A DNA stretch of 64,000 nucleotides from Gammaproteobacteria bacterium (lineage in GTDB: Bacteria; Pseudomonadota; Gammaproteobacteria; Pseudomonadales; Azotimanducaceae), in assembly GCA_026706385.1 (NCBI GenBank), contig JAPOYV010000035.1, positions 1-64,000 of the forward strand, written 5' to 3'. The notes under the pieces were generated by a model that worked only from the letters and a program-made list of their open reading frames with translations, did not search any database and was not told the origin of the DNA. Shown piece after piece: positions 44,401 to 52,876 of this stretch (within the stretch, counting starts at the first letter, position 1; every line of letters starts with the position of its first letter). Made by a program: the position numbers and the translations under genes.

Positions 44401-46258
44401 CTCGATCGAAGTGCTTCGCGACGACCTGCGGCGGGCGATCACGGACTTCGGGGGCGACGCCAGCCAATACACGTCCGAGACACCTGTCGCGCAGCTCTAC
44501 AACCGCGTCCAGGAGCTTCTCGGACAAGCCGACAACGCCGACGACGCGCGCCGGATCCAGGAATTCCTGGACGGTTTCAACTCGCGAACCTACGACGTCT
44601 ACAGCGACTTCGTGCAACGTGCCGACGAGTTTGAAGGCGTCAGGACCGGCGCTTCCTTCCCACTCGACAAGCATATCGACCAGGATGCGCTTCGCGATTG
44701 GCTCGACAAGCGGTTCACGGACGCGATGGCGACGGCCGATCCGGCCAACCAGGCGTCGCGCGATGAGGTGGCGTTCTGGCAACAGGCCCACGTTGCGGTG
44801 AAGGAGGGTCGCAATCCGCTGCAGGACTTGGGCGATCAGATTGCCTACCTGTTGGGGAAGATCGACCCGAACGTCCCGATCGAGGAGCTTCCCGAGAACC
44901 AGCAGGTCATCGCTAGGCAGATCCAGAACTTTCGGATCCAGCAGCAGGAACTCATCGACATCCTGGGCGACCCCGCGTTCCACAGGTCGGCAGCGACCAT
45001 GGGCGACGACACCTATGCGCCCGTCCATTTTGTCCGCCCGGAGCTTGGCGACCCGCCACCCGTTGGTACGGGGGTCATCCAGACCCAGATTTTCGATCCC
45101 GAGGCGGTGCAGGAGCCGACACAACTCAGCGGTGGCATCGACGCGGCCTCCGGCAACTATGCGGCCAACCAGGAGGCCATCAACGACCGTATCGGCGGCA
45201 ACGACTTCGCGCAGGTGCCGCAAGAGCAGCCTGCGGGGCTTGAGCCGTCGCGGCCGCAACCGGTCGAGCAGGCACAGCCGCAAGGCCCGCGCGGCATCCT
45301 GAGGAACGCCGATGCGGGCGGTGGCCCCGTTGGCCTCGAGAACAGCCGCATCGTCAATAGGGGCCCGGACGGCGAAAACGTGCCGGACGAGATCATGGAA
45401 CTCTGGACCCAACGGATGCTGACCGAGTCGAACGAAGAGGCCGCCAGGAGGCAGGGCGACTTCGCCAACTACATGGACCAGATGGCGGGTTTGCGCACAC
45501 CGACCCAGCAGATGGAGGACGGGGTATCGCTGAATCCCTACGCGGCCTCGCGCGTGGAGGCGGCGAACCAGGTGTGGGACACGCAGCGGGGACTGGAACT
45601 CAGTCCGCCCTCGGAGTGGGAGCGCATGCCAGACACCGACGGCACGCGCAGCTGGGACCACCGGGGCTGGCAATTGCCGCCGACCGACCGGCCGCGCATG
45701 CGCAAGTCCGTCCGCTTCGGCGACGCCGAGGTGCTGACCGTGGCGGCGGATGCGGAGGACGTGCGCAAGATCCAGAACCAGTGGCGCGACCTGGACAACG
45801 GCAACGCCATCATGCCTTGGTGGACGGGCAGCGGCATCAACCGGACCACCGACCCATTGAACACGGGCGAGGCGGTGCGCCACGTCCCGACGCCTCGGCT
45901 GCCAACGGACCGCAAGTGCTACCCGAGCAGTTGGCGGGCGTCGCGGCAGCCGGGCTTCGGTCGCCTCGCCGATGCGCCCGGGGCGTTCCCGTTCAACGCC
46001 CGCGAGCAGATGATCACCGAACTGATGCAGGGCAAGCGCGTGGACGCGAGCCACATCGACCTGCTGCAGGGCGGGCTTAACGACGCGGTGCGTGCCGAGC
46101 GGGTGCAGCACAAGGAGTGGGTGAAGATGACCGCGCTGATCCGGCACCTCAAGTACGGGGTCGTGCTCGGCGACAGTCGGCCGTACGCGCGGGCGCTCGA
46201 TTCGAGGACGCTCCAGATCATGCTGGACATGGCCGACGCCGCGTCCGCGGTCGTCTAG
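41405..46258 (+). CDS. 1617-residue spike-linked effector candidate, function unknown
   Basis: The largest T6SS-locus protein. The GTG at 41405 is preferred (GGGGAGGAAGCA upstream); an ATG at 41258 would add 49 atypical residues. Residues ~1-100 are Pro/Gly/Asn-rich with a recurring NGM tripeptide. Residues ~105-330 (FIDSVAGEEQTDVEGLLIE, IERIGRGSRMVAAKSETTVR, SILLGGALTDTWTGGLMIVS) share the glycine-strand pattern of the proteins at 28469 and 29158. A long helical and Pro-rich region follows, including DPSPPYPGLP and IEPPSYSEAF. The C-terminal ~120 residues (SSWRASRQPGFGRLADAPGA onward) form a compact helical end. No known toxin active site was recognised. Position after vgrG and before a DUF2169 adaptor favours a secreted effector. 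Confidence 0.6.
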   Translation: MGPFDPPKESSPFDGPLGGSNGNGMSSPTPPGGSPPPQDRTDPGGNSPAPDPLPPSAPFPGTASTGNGMAPAAPGDAAETPNGMGEGDLPQASLPSISMDLRNPMQSSADLEWSVPTYEVADAEGDHYALESRAETMNVMAYGDATRRGEIDYLRTGKGERFIDSVAGEEQTDVEGLLIERIGRGSRMVAAKSETTVRGRMSITAGGWKGNWMSGEDSILLGGALTDTWTGGLMIVSAMSDDMAIGAGARLSGPVDMWLNQLTGMEERPGTAAADGIMIDLAGTLFEREYGAGVHKAALAVFSGTVYQTQRQGFWPMMRVAVGVRNLLPGAGTAASEQAPPAPPPLPPPGAEAALLATGAVGGAAGGLRSGDTLPDAMRAARAAEDLEEVSNLRHMDNTALQLDELSTVARANNVEAPNGMGAANDLPPASPPPPAWESPMSAEQLQAAVLRPGVDAEDALRRVDELIADRLARIAAATPEQIDQINTMMAQKLQEIAGAGGEVYRAEDILGQVDKGGSSFIGMRRGESVPVTWPGTPLVGDEARQAQLYAELDALATIKRALEESQDPARALADALAELEALHGGVPTPDSAAFAQWQALTDAQVYLRGLSSVGAKAEMTVDLDFYMLVRSELVAGRDPRVAVQAALDGLEEGSDAQRYAQNVLDGLGRGGFNFDGQVPEGLDTSALRDHWTELASQLDAAARQLDDGTEEGWERARALRDVSGQLSLARMNMMSGYDPRDALETLAKQLEARTFMDGADGAGEASILRAAIAEYATLLDDFTSGAAAASGLDEGLSPTAAAGVGRVGDTLTDPSPPYPGLPDEFTPGEDLRLTIEPPSYSEAFPGGVPDEIRLLLDTQPEQLGGGAEEGATLGSRLETRVAAEGAATPMQPEMDEFGTRWVRVEEGELPVPQTFERVVVLDGTHVPVPDNYETVRLTEDPGTQTVTVSSDTTAVVESMAVRPAPQSTDWGSTFDALNDDYMHYRRDSTWRVMAEYENSIEVLRDDLRRAITDFGGDASQYTSETPVAQLYNRVQELLGQADNADDARRIQEFLDGFNSRTYDVYSDFVQRADEFEGVRTGASFPLDKHIDQDALRDWLDKRFTDAMATADPANQASRDEVAFWQQAHVAVKEGRNPLQDLGDQIAYLLGKIDPNVPIEELPENQQVIARQIQNFRIQQQELIDILGDPAFHRSAATMGDDTYAPVHFVRPELGDPPPVGTGVIQTQIFDPEAVQEPTQLSGGIDAASGNYAANQEAINDRIGGNDFAQVPQEQPAGLEPSRPQPVEQAQPQGPRGILRNADAGGGPVGLENSRIVNRGPDGENVPDEIMELWTQRMLTESNEEAARRQGDFANYMDQMAGLRTPTQQMEDGVSLNPYAASRVEAANQVWDTQRGLELSPPSEWERMPDTDGTRSWDHRGWQLPPTDRPRMRKSVRFGDAEVLTVAADAEDVRKIQNQWRDLDNGNAIMPWWTGSGINRTTDPLNTGEAVRHVPTPRLPTDRKCYPSSWRASRQPGFGRLADAPGAFPFNAREQMITELMQGKRVDASHIDLLQGGLNDAVRAERVQHKEWVKMTALIRHLKYGVVLGDSRPYARALDSRTLQIMLDMADAASAVV

Positions 46259-46282
46259 CCGAAGTCTCGAGGGTGCGTTCGG

Positions 46283-48775
46283 ATGGCTGAGGCACGGGCT
46301 TTGGTCTTCCCCCGGGCGATCGCGCTGGGTGCTCGACCGCTCACCGTGCCGGGCGGGGAGAACGTGCTCGTGGCGTCCGCACTGTTTCCCTTCCGGCTTT
46401 CCGACGGTTCGCCGGTGCTGCCTGCGACCTGGTACGAGACGGTGTCCACCCACGCCGGGCCGGACGTGGTCCCCGACACCATGGCGCCGTTGCCCGGGGC
46501 GGAACTGCTGGTTCTCGGGATGGTGCCGCCGGTGACCGACGGCGATGTACGGCCGGCGCACGTTCAATGCGGCGCGGTGTCGCGCAACGTCGTGTTCCGA
46601 GCCGACCCGGAACACCCGGACGATCCCTTCCTGCCGGACGCGCATGCTGCGGCCTGGCACGAGCAGGACAACCCGATCGGCCGTGGCGGGCCGGACGACG
46701 AACGCCCACCCCTCATCGTCCGCGACCGCGACCGGGAACAGCCGATCTGGCTGGGCCATACGCCGTTCGACCACGCGTCGCGGCTGAAACGCGTCGGCAC
46801 GCCGGACGTGACGTCGGGAACGGGGTGGCCGTCGGACGCGGACCCGTCTGTGCTCTACGAGGCGCATCCGGCGTTCTGGGGCGAGCGCTTCCAGCCAGGC
46901 GATCCCGTTGCATTCGACGGATTTGGCGCGACGCGGCTCGACGGCCGGCTGCCGCCCTACCGGATCACCGTCACGTCGGGCCGGGAGGACGGTCGTTTCA
47001 TCGTCGAGACCGCGCGCATCCACGCCGTGACGATCATTCCGAGCGCCGACGTGGGCGCGATGATCTGGCGAGCCGTGATCCCGGTCGGGGACGACATTCT
47101 CGGTGAGAAGGTGCAAGCGCTTGTCGCGGCTCTGGAAGACGCCGACAGCGAGCCGAAGGACTTCGAACACTGGGGCCGTATCGCCGTGGATCGGTGGCTC
47201 GACCCGAACACGGCCATGGACGACCGGCCCTTGCTGCCCGCTGCGCTCGCCGCCGCCGTGGTGTTGCCGTTCGCCATGGCGGCGGACGATCCGATCAAGG
47301 AGCGGCATGCCGCCGCCGAAGAGTGGATGAAGGGCGAGGTCGGCATTGGCGAGACGAACCCGTTCGGCGAACTCGCGCCCGAAGAGCAGACCGGACTCGC
47401 GGAGCAGGCGATCGAGGCATCCGACTCAGACGATGCGTCGCCGGATCCGAACGAGATCGACGACATCGCCCAGGCGGCCCTGGCGGCGGGCAGGGAGCGC
47501 CACGCGCAGGCCGGCTTCAAGGAACGCACGCCCGAGGAGCAGAATGCGCCGCAGGTCCGCGGCGAACGCCTGGACCACGAAATCGAGCAGCGCCTCGCCG
47601 CGCCCTACCAGTCGTTGCGGGACCGTAGCATCGTCGACGCCATCCGCGACCACGAGGTCGAAGGCATGGATTCGGAAGACGTCATGGAAAAGCTGGCAAC
47701 CGCGCGCCACATCAACCCGGATCCGCCGCCGGTTTGGCCGGCGCTCGACGAGAACGAAGCGCCGCGTTTCGGCAACGCGCTCTACGAACGGCTCGCCGAA
47801 GGCGATCTCGACCGCCACGTCGACGTCTCCGGCGCGACTCTCGTTGCGGCGCCCGCGGACGGCGGCGCGCGCCGGATCGCAGATCGCCGTTTCGAGGGCG
47901 TGTTCGCGGAGGACACCCGGTGGGAAGGGACCGAGTTCCTGCGTTGCGAATTCGTCGATGCGAGCTTCGCCCGGGCCAGCTTCCAGGCCTGCGAGTTCCG
48001 CGACTGCACGTTCCGGAACACCAACCTGTCCAAGGCGGAGCTTGTCGAGTGCACGGTGGCCGACGGCCTGTTCGCCGAGTTGCGCCTCGTCGAACCCACG
48101 TGGCGGGAGACTCGTTTCGAACGCTGCGCGTTCGACGATGTTCAACTCTCGAGCGCTGCGATGAGCGACACCACCTTCGCCGGCGGTTCGTGGAGGAAAT
48201 TCCAGGTCTCCGGCGGCCTGTTGATGGACATGACCTACCTCGACATCGAGATGGAGGAGGTGACGCTGTCGGAGGCGATGCTGCCCCAGAACCGGTTCGA
48301 GCGGATTTCCATGACCAAGGTGTGGGTGATGGGCAAGGGACCGGCGGCGAGCACGTTCGACGACGTCGAGGCGCACACGTGCGGCTTCCTGGGGAACGTC
48401 CGCTTCGACCAGTCGACCTTCAACAACGTCCGTTTCACCATGACCGGGTTCACCAGCGCCGTGTTCGCGGACACCAGGTTCTCCCCGGACTGCCGGTTCG
48501 ATCGCTGCGACTTCTCGAACGCGGTCTTCTTCAATGCCGCGATGGAAGGCATCCGGTTCATCGAATGTTCGATGACGGGGAGTCGGTGGATGAACGTGAC
48601 GGCGCCGAACGCCTGGTTCTACGGCTGCCTGTTGCGCGGGGTGAACTTCGGCGATGCGGAACTGGCTAACGTGGTGTTCGCCGATGCGGATCTCGAAGGG
48701 ACGCAGTTCCTCCCGGACAAGACGATCAACGCCGATTTCCGCGGTACGGTCAGGGCGGATCCGGGGCCGTCGTAG
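46283..48775 (+). CDS. DUF2169 T6SS adaptor fused to pentapeptide repeats
   Basis: 830 residues. The N-terminal ~330 residues fit DUF2169 (LVASALFPFRLSDGSPVLPA, AHVQCGAVSRNVVF, HPAFWGERFQPGDPVAFDGF, RLPPYRITVTSGREDGRFIV). A helical acidic linker follows, and the last ~280 residues are pentapeptide repeats (FRNTNLSKAELVECTVADGL, FNNVRFTMTGFTSAVFADTR). DUF2169 proteins are adaptors that load effectors onto VgrG/PAAR tips; fusion to pentapeptide repeats is found in some families. It starts 25 bases after the giant protein's stop, so that protein is its likely cargo. Confidence 0.8.
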   Translation: MAEARALVFPRAIALGARPLTVPGGENVLVASALFPFRLSDGSPVLPATWYETVSTHAGPDVVPDTMAPLPGAELLVLGMVPPVTDGDVRPAHVQCGAVSRNVVFRADPEHPDDPFLPDAHAAAWHEQDNPIGRGGPDDERPPLIVRDRDREQPIWLGHTPFDHASRLKRVGTPDVTSGTGWPSDADPSVLYEAHPAFWGERFQPGDPVAFDGFGATRLDGRLPPYRITVTSGREDGRFIVETARIHAVTIIPSADVGAMIWRAVIPVGDDILGEKVQALVAALEDADSEPKDFEHWGRIAVDRWLDPNTAMDDRPLLPAALAAAVVLPFAMAADDPIKERHAAAEEWMKGEVGIGETNPFGELAPEEQTGLAEQAIEASDSDDASPDPNEIDDIAQAALAAGRERHAQAGFKERTPEEQNAPQVRGERLDHEIEQRLAAPYQSLRDRSIVDAIRDHEVEGMDSEDVMEKLATARHINPDPPPVWPALDENEAPRFGNALYERLAEGDLDRHVDVSGATLVAAPADGGARRIADRRFEGVFAEDTRWEGTEFLRCEFVDASFARASFQACEFRDCTFRNTNLSKAELVECTVADGLFAELRLVEPTWRETRFERCAFDDVQLSSAAMSDTTFAGGSWRKFQVSGGLLMDMTYLDIEMEEVTLSEAMLPQNRFERISMTKVWVMGKGPAASTFDDVEAHTCGFLGNVRFDQSTFNNVRFTMTGFTSAVFADTRFSPDCRFDRCDFSNAVFFNAAMEGIRFIECSMTGSRWMNVTAPNAWFYGCLLRGVNFGDAELANVVFADADLEGTQFLPDKTINADFRGTVRADPGPS

Positions 48776-48910
48776 CCGTGTCGGCGGCTTCGCCCGGCAA
48801 GAGGCACGGACCCCCGGCGGCCAGGGGGATGCGACCCGACCGCCTTCGGTGCCGGCACGGCGGCGCCGGTCGCGCGAGGCCGCGGCCGCGCGAGCCGGCC
48901 GGGCAATCGC

Positions 48911-49498
48911 CTAGTCGAACAGGAACGCCTTGGCGTGGAGTCGCGCCTCGCGCAGCGTGTTGGAGATCCACGTGCCGGCCCGCTGCAGCACTGTGCCTTC
49001 GACCTCGTCGCTGGCGTGACTGGCGCGGCGGATATCGGTTCCGATTTGTGCAACGCGCGTCTGCACGGATTCCGTGCGCAAGTGCTCCACGGCATGACGG
49101 TTCCGCGCGCTGGTCAGAAAGTCCTCGGCGTGGATGTGCACGGCCTCGGCGGTCAACGCCACCCGCGGCGCCTTGATGGTCAGCGGGCCTGTTGTGGCGA
49201 CCACCGACGGTCCTTCCTGGCCTCGCTCGAGGACATTCAGAATCCACCGTTTCCCGTCTTCGCCGGACCAGATAAGCACACGGTCGCCGGGCGTGGGGCG
49301 CAACAGGCAGGATGCGCCCAGGCGGACAGCCCGCCCGTCGGCAAGAGTTCCGTGGGTCTCCGCCCAGGTCGCCACCTCGCCGTCGGCCAGGGAGCCGACG
49401 CCCGACTGGTCCGGAGTGCCGAGCATGCGGTCGAGGACCGTCGCGGCCTCGGCAGGCGCCGCGTCGCCGGCACGGCTTTGGTTCGGGTTCGCGGGCAC
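48911..49498 (-). CDS. DUF3540 T6SS-associated protein
   Basis: 195 residues on the minus strand. It reads EVATWAETHGTLADGRAVRL, ASCLLRPTPGDRVLIWSGED, KRWILNVLERG and GPLTIKAPRVALTAEAVHIH, then ends with helices (NTLREARLHAKAFLF). This is the DUF3540 pattern, an OB-like domain followed by a short beta-prism, found with DUF2169 and DUF4150 genes in T6SS clusters. It probably interacts with the spike. The OMP gene ends 14 bases upstream of its start and runs in the same direction, so the two may share a transcript. Confidence 0.75.
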   Translation of the reverse strand: MPANPNQSRAGDAAPAEAATVLDRMLGTPDQSGVGSLADGEVATWAETHGTLADGRAVRLGASCLLRPTPGDRVLIWSGEDGKRWILNVLERGQEGPSVVATTGPLTIKAPRVALTAEAVHIHAEDFLTSARNRHAVEHLRTESVQTRVAQIGTDIRRASHASDEVEGTVLQRAGTWISNTLREARLHAKAFLFD

Positions 49499-49511
49499 CG
49501 CTTGACGACGG

Positions 49512-50168
49512 TCAGAATTCCAGACCGAAGGCCAGCGTAACGGCCGTCGAGGCGAAGTCTTCGAACTGCAGGCCGCTCGCGGCGTCGTTGTGGCCGTCGG
49601 ACTGGAAGCGGCTGACGCGCAGGCCGACGTAGCCGATGGGGTCGATCGGGTAGCGTGCGCCGAGTTGGATCACGAACCCGGAGCGCAGGTCGGATTCGAT
49701 CGAGGCGATCCCGTAGCCGAGGCCGAGATAGGCCACAAGACCCTCTTCGTCCCCGAGTTCGTAGTAGGCGTTGCCGCTCAACACGGTCACGCGGTCGTCG
49801 AAGTTGTAGCCGAGGTCGCGCACGCCGTCGGCGTCCAGCGCGACCTGGGTGCCCTGGCCGCCGGCGGGCGACTCCGCGGCCGCGCCCGTTTGCGACAGGG
49901 TGGCCTCGCCAAGCCGGCCGCGGAATCCATCGAGCGCCAATGCAAGGGCGAACGGGGTTCCGGCGATCGCGCGCATGCCGCCTTCGGCGCCGATGGTCTT
50001 CTTGGCGTCGTAGGTGAACTCCGCCTCCAGCACGCCGCCGCCTCGGTCGGCCGTGCCGCTCAAGTCGTCCATCTGGCTCAGCCCGCCGCGGATTTCCGCG
50101 TAGGGAGCGGCATGGACCGCGACGGCACCGGAAGCGAGGCAGGCGCAAAGGCCAAGGCGTGCGAACAT
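49512..50168 (-). CDS. Outer-membrane beta-barrel protein
   Basis: 218 residues with a signal peptide (MFARLGLCACLASGAVAVHA, cleavage near AHA/APY). Alternating-residue strands follow (VLSGNAYYELGDEEGLVAYL, LGLGYGIASIES, GFVIQLGARYPI, GYVGLRVSRFQS), ending AVTLAFGLEF with the terminal Phe recognised by the BAM machinery. The size and strand number suggest an 8-stranded OmpA/OmpX-like barrel. No function can be assigned. It is divergently oriented to the SPOR/CBM9-like gene. Confidence 0.8.
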   Translation of the reverse strand: MFARLGLCACLASGAVAVHAAPYAEIRGGLSQMDDLSGTADRGGGVLEAEFTYDAKKTIGAEGGMRAIAGTPFALALALDGFRGRLGEATLSQTGAAAESPAGGQGTQVALDADGVRDLGYNFDDRVTVLSGNAYYELGDEEGLVAYLGLGYGIASIESDLRSGFVIQLGARYPIDPIGYVGLRVSRFQSDGHNDAASGLQFEDFASTAVTLAFGLEF

Positions 50169-50283
50169 GGTCGTGCTTCGCCATGCGGATCAGGCATCCG
50201 CATCATAGCAGTTTCGCTTGGGTTACGACCGACGACCCACTCGTTTCCGCGGCTTTTGGGCGGCCCGGCGCGATCGCCGTGCT

Positions 50284-51306
50284 ATGCTCCCGGCCGGGAT
50301 TTCGGTGTTGGCGGGAAGCGTGCTGGGTTGTCCACGTTGCTCACGGACCACCGGGGCCAGGGGAAAGGGGCTTGTGGCGGTGCTTGGCCTCGCCCTGGGC
50401 ACGCCGGTCGCGCTGGCGGATGATCTGGTCTTCGGTAGTTTCGCCGAGGAGGAGGTCGCGCGTCGCTTCGCCAGCGGTGTTGGGGAGCGCCTTGGCCTGG
50501 ATACCCGGGTGGTGGTCGTGGACGTCGGCGGCATTCTCTATTCACGCGTTGCCGCCAAGTTCGGATCCGAACGAGAGGCGCGTGCTGCCCTGGTCGAGGC
50601 ACACGCCGCTGGATTCGTCGACGCATGGTACTTGCCGGGCGAGGACGTCCCGGCTGGCCGGAAGGGTGGCGACCCAGGGGAGGCGGTGGCGACCAGGCGC
50701 GAAGTGTCTGCACGACCCTCGAAAGACTGGCGACTCACGTTCGTGGTGCCGGGGGAGACGCCCGAGACCATCGTGGTGCCGCGACGCGAAGCCGTCGTGC
50801 GCATGGACGGCCGGTTGGACGAGCCCTTTTGGGCGGCGCTGCCGGGCTACGACAACATGGTGCTTGTGGAACCCGGTACGTTGGCAAACACGCGCCACGA
50901 GACGATCGCGCGGTACTTCCATAGCGACGCCGGTCTGCACATCGGCGTCTGGAACGAACAGCCCCCCGATACGCTCAGGCGACGTTCGTCGAGGTCCGGA
51001 CAGGCCCGCGGCGACGCGTGGGGGATCACGCTCGACACGTCCGGTCGCGGCCGCTACGGCCACTGGTTCAGTGTCGGACTTGGCGACGCGGTCGGGGATG
51101 CGCCCAAGGGGTGGGATAGCGCCACGGCGGAGTTGGCCGACGGCTGGAGCCTGGAGGTGTTCGTGCCGTGGAGCATGCTTGCTCTGCCACCGGCGCAGGA
51201 CGTGCGATCAATGGGAATCTACGTGAACCGCACCGTGGCCTACATTGGCGAGCGCTGGGGTTGGCCCGCGCGGGTCGTACCGGCCCGGGGCGCCCCGAAA
51301 CGCTGA
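50284..51306 (+). CDS. Exported SPOR-like plus CBM9-like protein, probably truncated
   Basis: 340 residues from ATG 50284; the start is uncertain because a signal-peptide-like VAVLGLALGTPVALADD lies about 30 residues in. The first mature domain (LVFGSFAEEEVARRFASGVG, ARAALVEAHAAGFVDAWYL) resembles a SPOR/sporulation-related repeat. The second (VRMDGRLDEPFWAALPGYDN, IARYFHSDAGLHIGVWNEQ, SVGLGDAVGD) resembles the CBM9-like N-terminal domain of DUF5916 outer-membrane proteins. In that family a large barrel follows; here the frame ends soon after WGWPARVV, so the C-terminus is missing or shifted. Confidence 0.6.
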   Translation: MLPAGISVLAGSVLGCPRCSRTTGARGKGLVAVLGLALGTPVALADDLVFGSFAEEEVARRFASGVGERLGLDTRVVVVDVGGILYSRVAAKFGSEREARAALVEAHAAGFVDAWYLPGEDVPAGRKGGDPGEAVATRREVSARPSKDWRLTFVVPGETPETIVVPRREAVVRMDGRLDEPFWAALPGYDNMVLVEPGTLANTRHETIARYFHSDAGLHIGVWNEQPPDTLRRRSSRSGQARGDAWGITLDTSGRGRYGHWFSVGLGDAVGDAPKGWDSATAELADGWSLEVFVPWSMLALPPAQDVRSMGIYVNRTVAYIGERWGWPARVVPARGAPKR

Positions 51307-51466
51307 TGCGACGGTTCGCCCCGATCGGCGACCGAACGGGGCGACGGATGGACGAGCTCCGCCTGGCCGGCGCGCGGCGCACCTACGGTCGCGGGGTCCT
51401 CTGCAGTTGCAGCGGGGCGGGGGCGTTCGCCTTCGGCGGGTCGAGCGCCGTGAGCGCGGGGGCCGA

Positions 51467-51485
51467 TGTCGTGCATGCACTACAA
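51467..51485 (-). repeat. 19-bp palindromic element, copy C
   Basis: TGTCGTGCATGCACTACAA on the plus strand, exactly the reverse complement of 12857-12875. It lies about 160 bases after the SPOR/CBM9-like gene and directly before a terminator-like hairpin. The extended block to 51513, read on the minus strand, also resembles 8102-8143 with conserved 24-base spacing. Confidence 0.7.
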
Positions 51486-51512
51486 GTTAGTCCCCGGCGG
51501 ACTAGCCTTTTT
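51486..51512 (+). terminator. Hairpin with T-run
   Basis: GTTAGTCC-CCGGC-GGACTAGC forms a 7-of-8 bp stem followed by CCTTTTT, an intrinsic-terminator form. It could end transcription of the SPOR/CBM9-like gene, although it adjoins the palindromic element and may belong to that structure. Confidence 0.5.
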
Positions 51513-51599
51513 CAAGTAGGAGTGAGCCTGCCCACGGGCGGAGGCGGTTGCCGGCGCACCGGCGCCACCCGGCCGGCCTCGGCAGGCTAGGAACCGGCT

Positions 51600-51825
51600 G
51601 GAGCCCTTTCCTGGAGGCGCACCGCGCGGACTGCCGACGCGGCGTTCGCGCTCGAGCACAGGATCGACGCGCGTGGCGCCGTAGGTGACCTGCCGGTTCT
51701 CGAAGAGGATGAACGGTCGCTCGCCGCGTCGGGCCGTTTGCCGGTCGATGTAGTCGGCGTTCGTATAGCGCGAGACGCGGTTCGAGCCCTCGTGGGGGGC
51801 GCGTCCTTCGGGGATCGCCTACGGA
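51600..51825 (-). pseudogene. Acyl-CoA synthetase (AMP-binding) N-terminal fragment
   Basis: The minus strand in one frame reads SNRVSRYTNADYIDRQTARR, then GERPFILFENRQVTYGATRV. This resembles the extreme N-terminus of AMP-dependent acyl-CoA ligases, where a bound-enzyme segment is followed by FxxxxR(T/V)TYG. No downstream AMP-binding motifs exist, so this is a small orphan fragment next to the palindromic element and the AT-rich patch at 51850-51905. Confidence 0.4.
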
Positions 51826-52478
51826 AAGAACCGGCGGAACGTCGGGACACCTAAAGATGATCTTTAATTCTATATAAATCAGTAAGTTAATTTAAAATAT
51901 TGCACCGTTGAGAGGCCCGGGGAGCCAAGGGGCGGCTGCCACTCCGCCACCTAACCCCTGTTCACCGATGGAGCAGGGCCGACAGGCTGTGTTCCCGGGA
52001 TGCGCCCCGCCGCCTTAATGCCGCGGTCCTGGGCGGCCGATCAGCCCTTTCCGGCGTCCATCGATCGTGGATGCGCGACCTCGGCTGGCTGTCGCGCATG
52101 GGCCTCGAGTTCGCGCACTCGCGCCTGCAAATCTGGAACGCCGACTCGACTGGCCTCCATCGACTGCTCAACGACACGTAGGCGTGCATCGAGCCCGGCG
52201 ATCTGCGCGCCGAGTTCCCTGCGTACGTCCTCGATCCGAGCGGTCAGTTCCGTGCGCACACTCTCGATCCGAACGGTCAGTTCGGTGCGCAGGCCGTTCA
52301 TCTCGGCCCTCAGCCCTGAAGTGGACGCGAGGATCATCGCGCCGATGCCAACGCCGACCGTGAGCACCGTGCCGATGATCGCGATGGGACCTTTGTACTT
52401 GACTAGACCATAGGTCATTTCACCCTGTCTTTACCCGTCCAAAGCCTGTAAACCACAGTTGGCTGGCGGGAGTGCCTC

Positions 52479-52573
52479 TGGCGGGAGCAGCAGGATTCGA
52501 ACCTGCGGCCCGAGGTGTTGTCTCGGACGCCAGAGCCTAAATCTGGTGCAATAGACCGCTCTGCCATGCTCCC
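52479..52573 (-). tRNA. tRNA-Leu(UAG) carried on the transposon
   Basis: Folds by eye into a complete class II tRNA. The acceptor is GGGAGCA/TGCTCCC (7 perfect pairs) with discriminator G and an encoded CCA. The anticodon arm is CCAGA-TTTAGGC-TCTGG, giving UAG (reads CUA leucine codons). The variable stem is CCGAG/CTCGG, and the T-arm is GCAGG-TTCGAAT-CCTGC. Bacterial leucine tRNAs normally have A73; G73 is unusual and more typical of serine. It lies 70 bases inside the left transposon end. Confidence 0.88.
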
Positions 52574-52876
52574 GCCAGCCCTTTACAGTTCCACCTCGGA
52601 TTTCTAGCCGAACCCTTAGACCGTGTTGTCCTAAGGTTAGAACCGGGTGAATCACGTTGACTTTCACGACCGCCTTGTGTAGACGCTGCCGCTAGCAAAG
52701 CGGTTCATCGGTATGCCCGTTGTCGGGCTAGCCGCTGAATACCACAGCCATACTCGGCCCGAGGGAGTCATGACCCAAGGGTAGGCGAATAGGCGGCAAA
52801 CCCTCATCGTACTGGTGAGCCGTTTTGCATGGCCCGGCACTACTCGTGCCGCCAAAGTGCAAAACGGAGATACACC
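52574..52876. other. Non-coding stretch inside the transposon
   Basis: About 300 bases between the tRNA and the first cargo protein gene, transcribed divergently. A CGGAGATACACC ribosome site precedes the ATG at 52877. No open frame with start signals was found; promoters for the tRNA (minus) and the cargo genes (plus) are expected here but were not resolved. Confidence 0.4.

Noticed and set aside
52479-52573. tRNA considered as an amber suppressor because of the UAG anticodon
   Set aside because: The anticodon UAG reads the codon CUA (leucine). A suppressor of the stop codon UAG would need the anticodon CUA.
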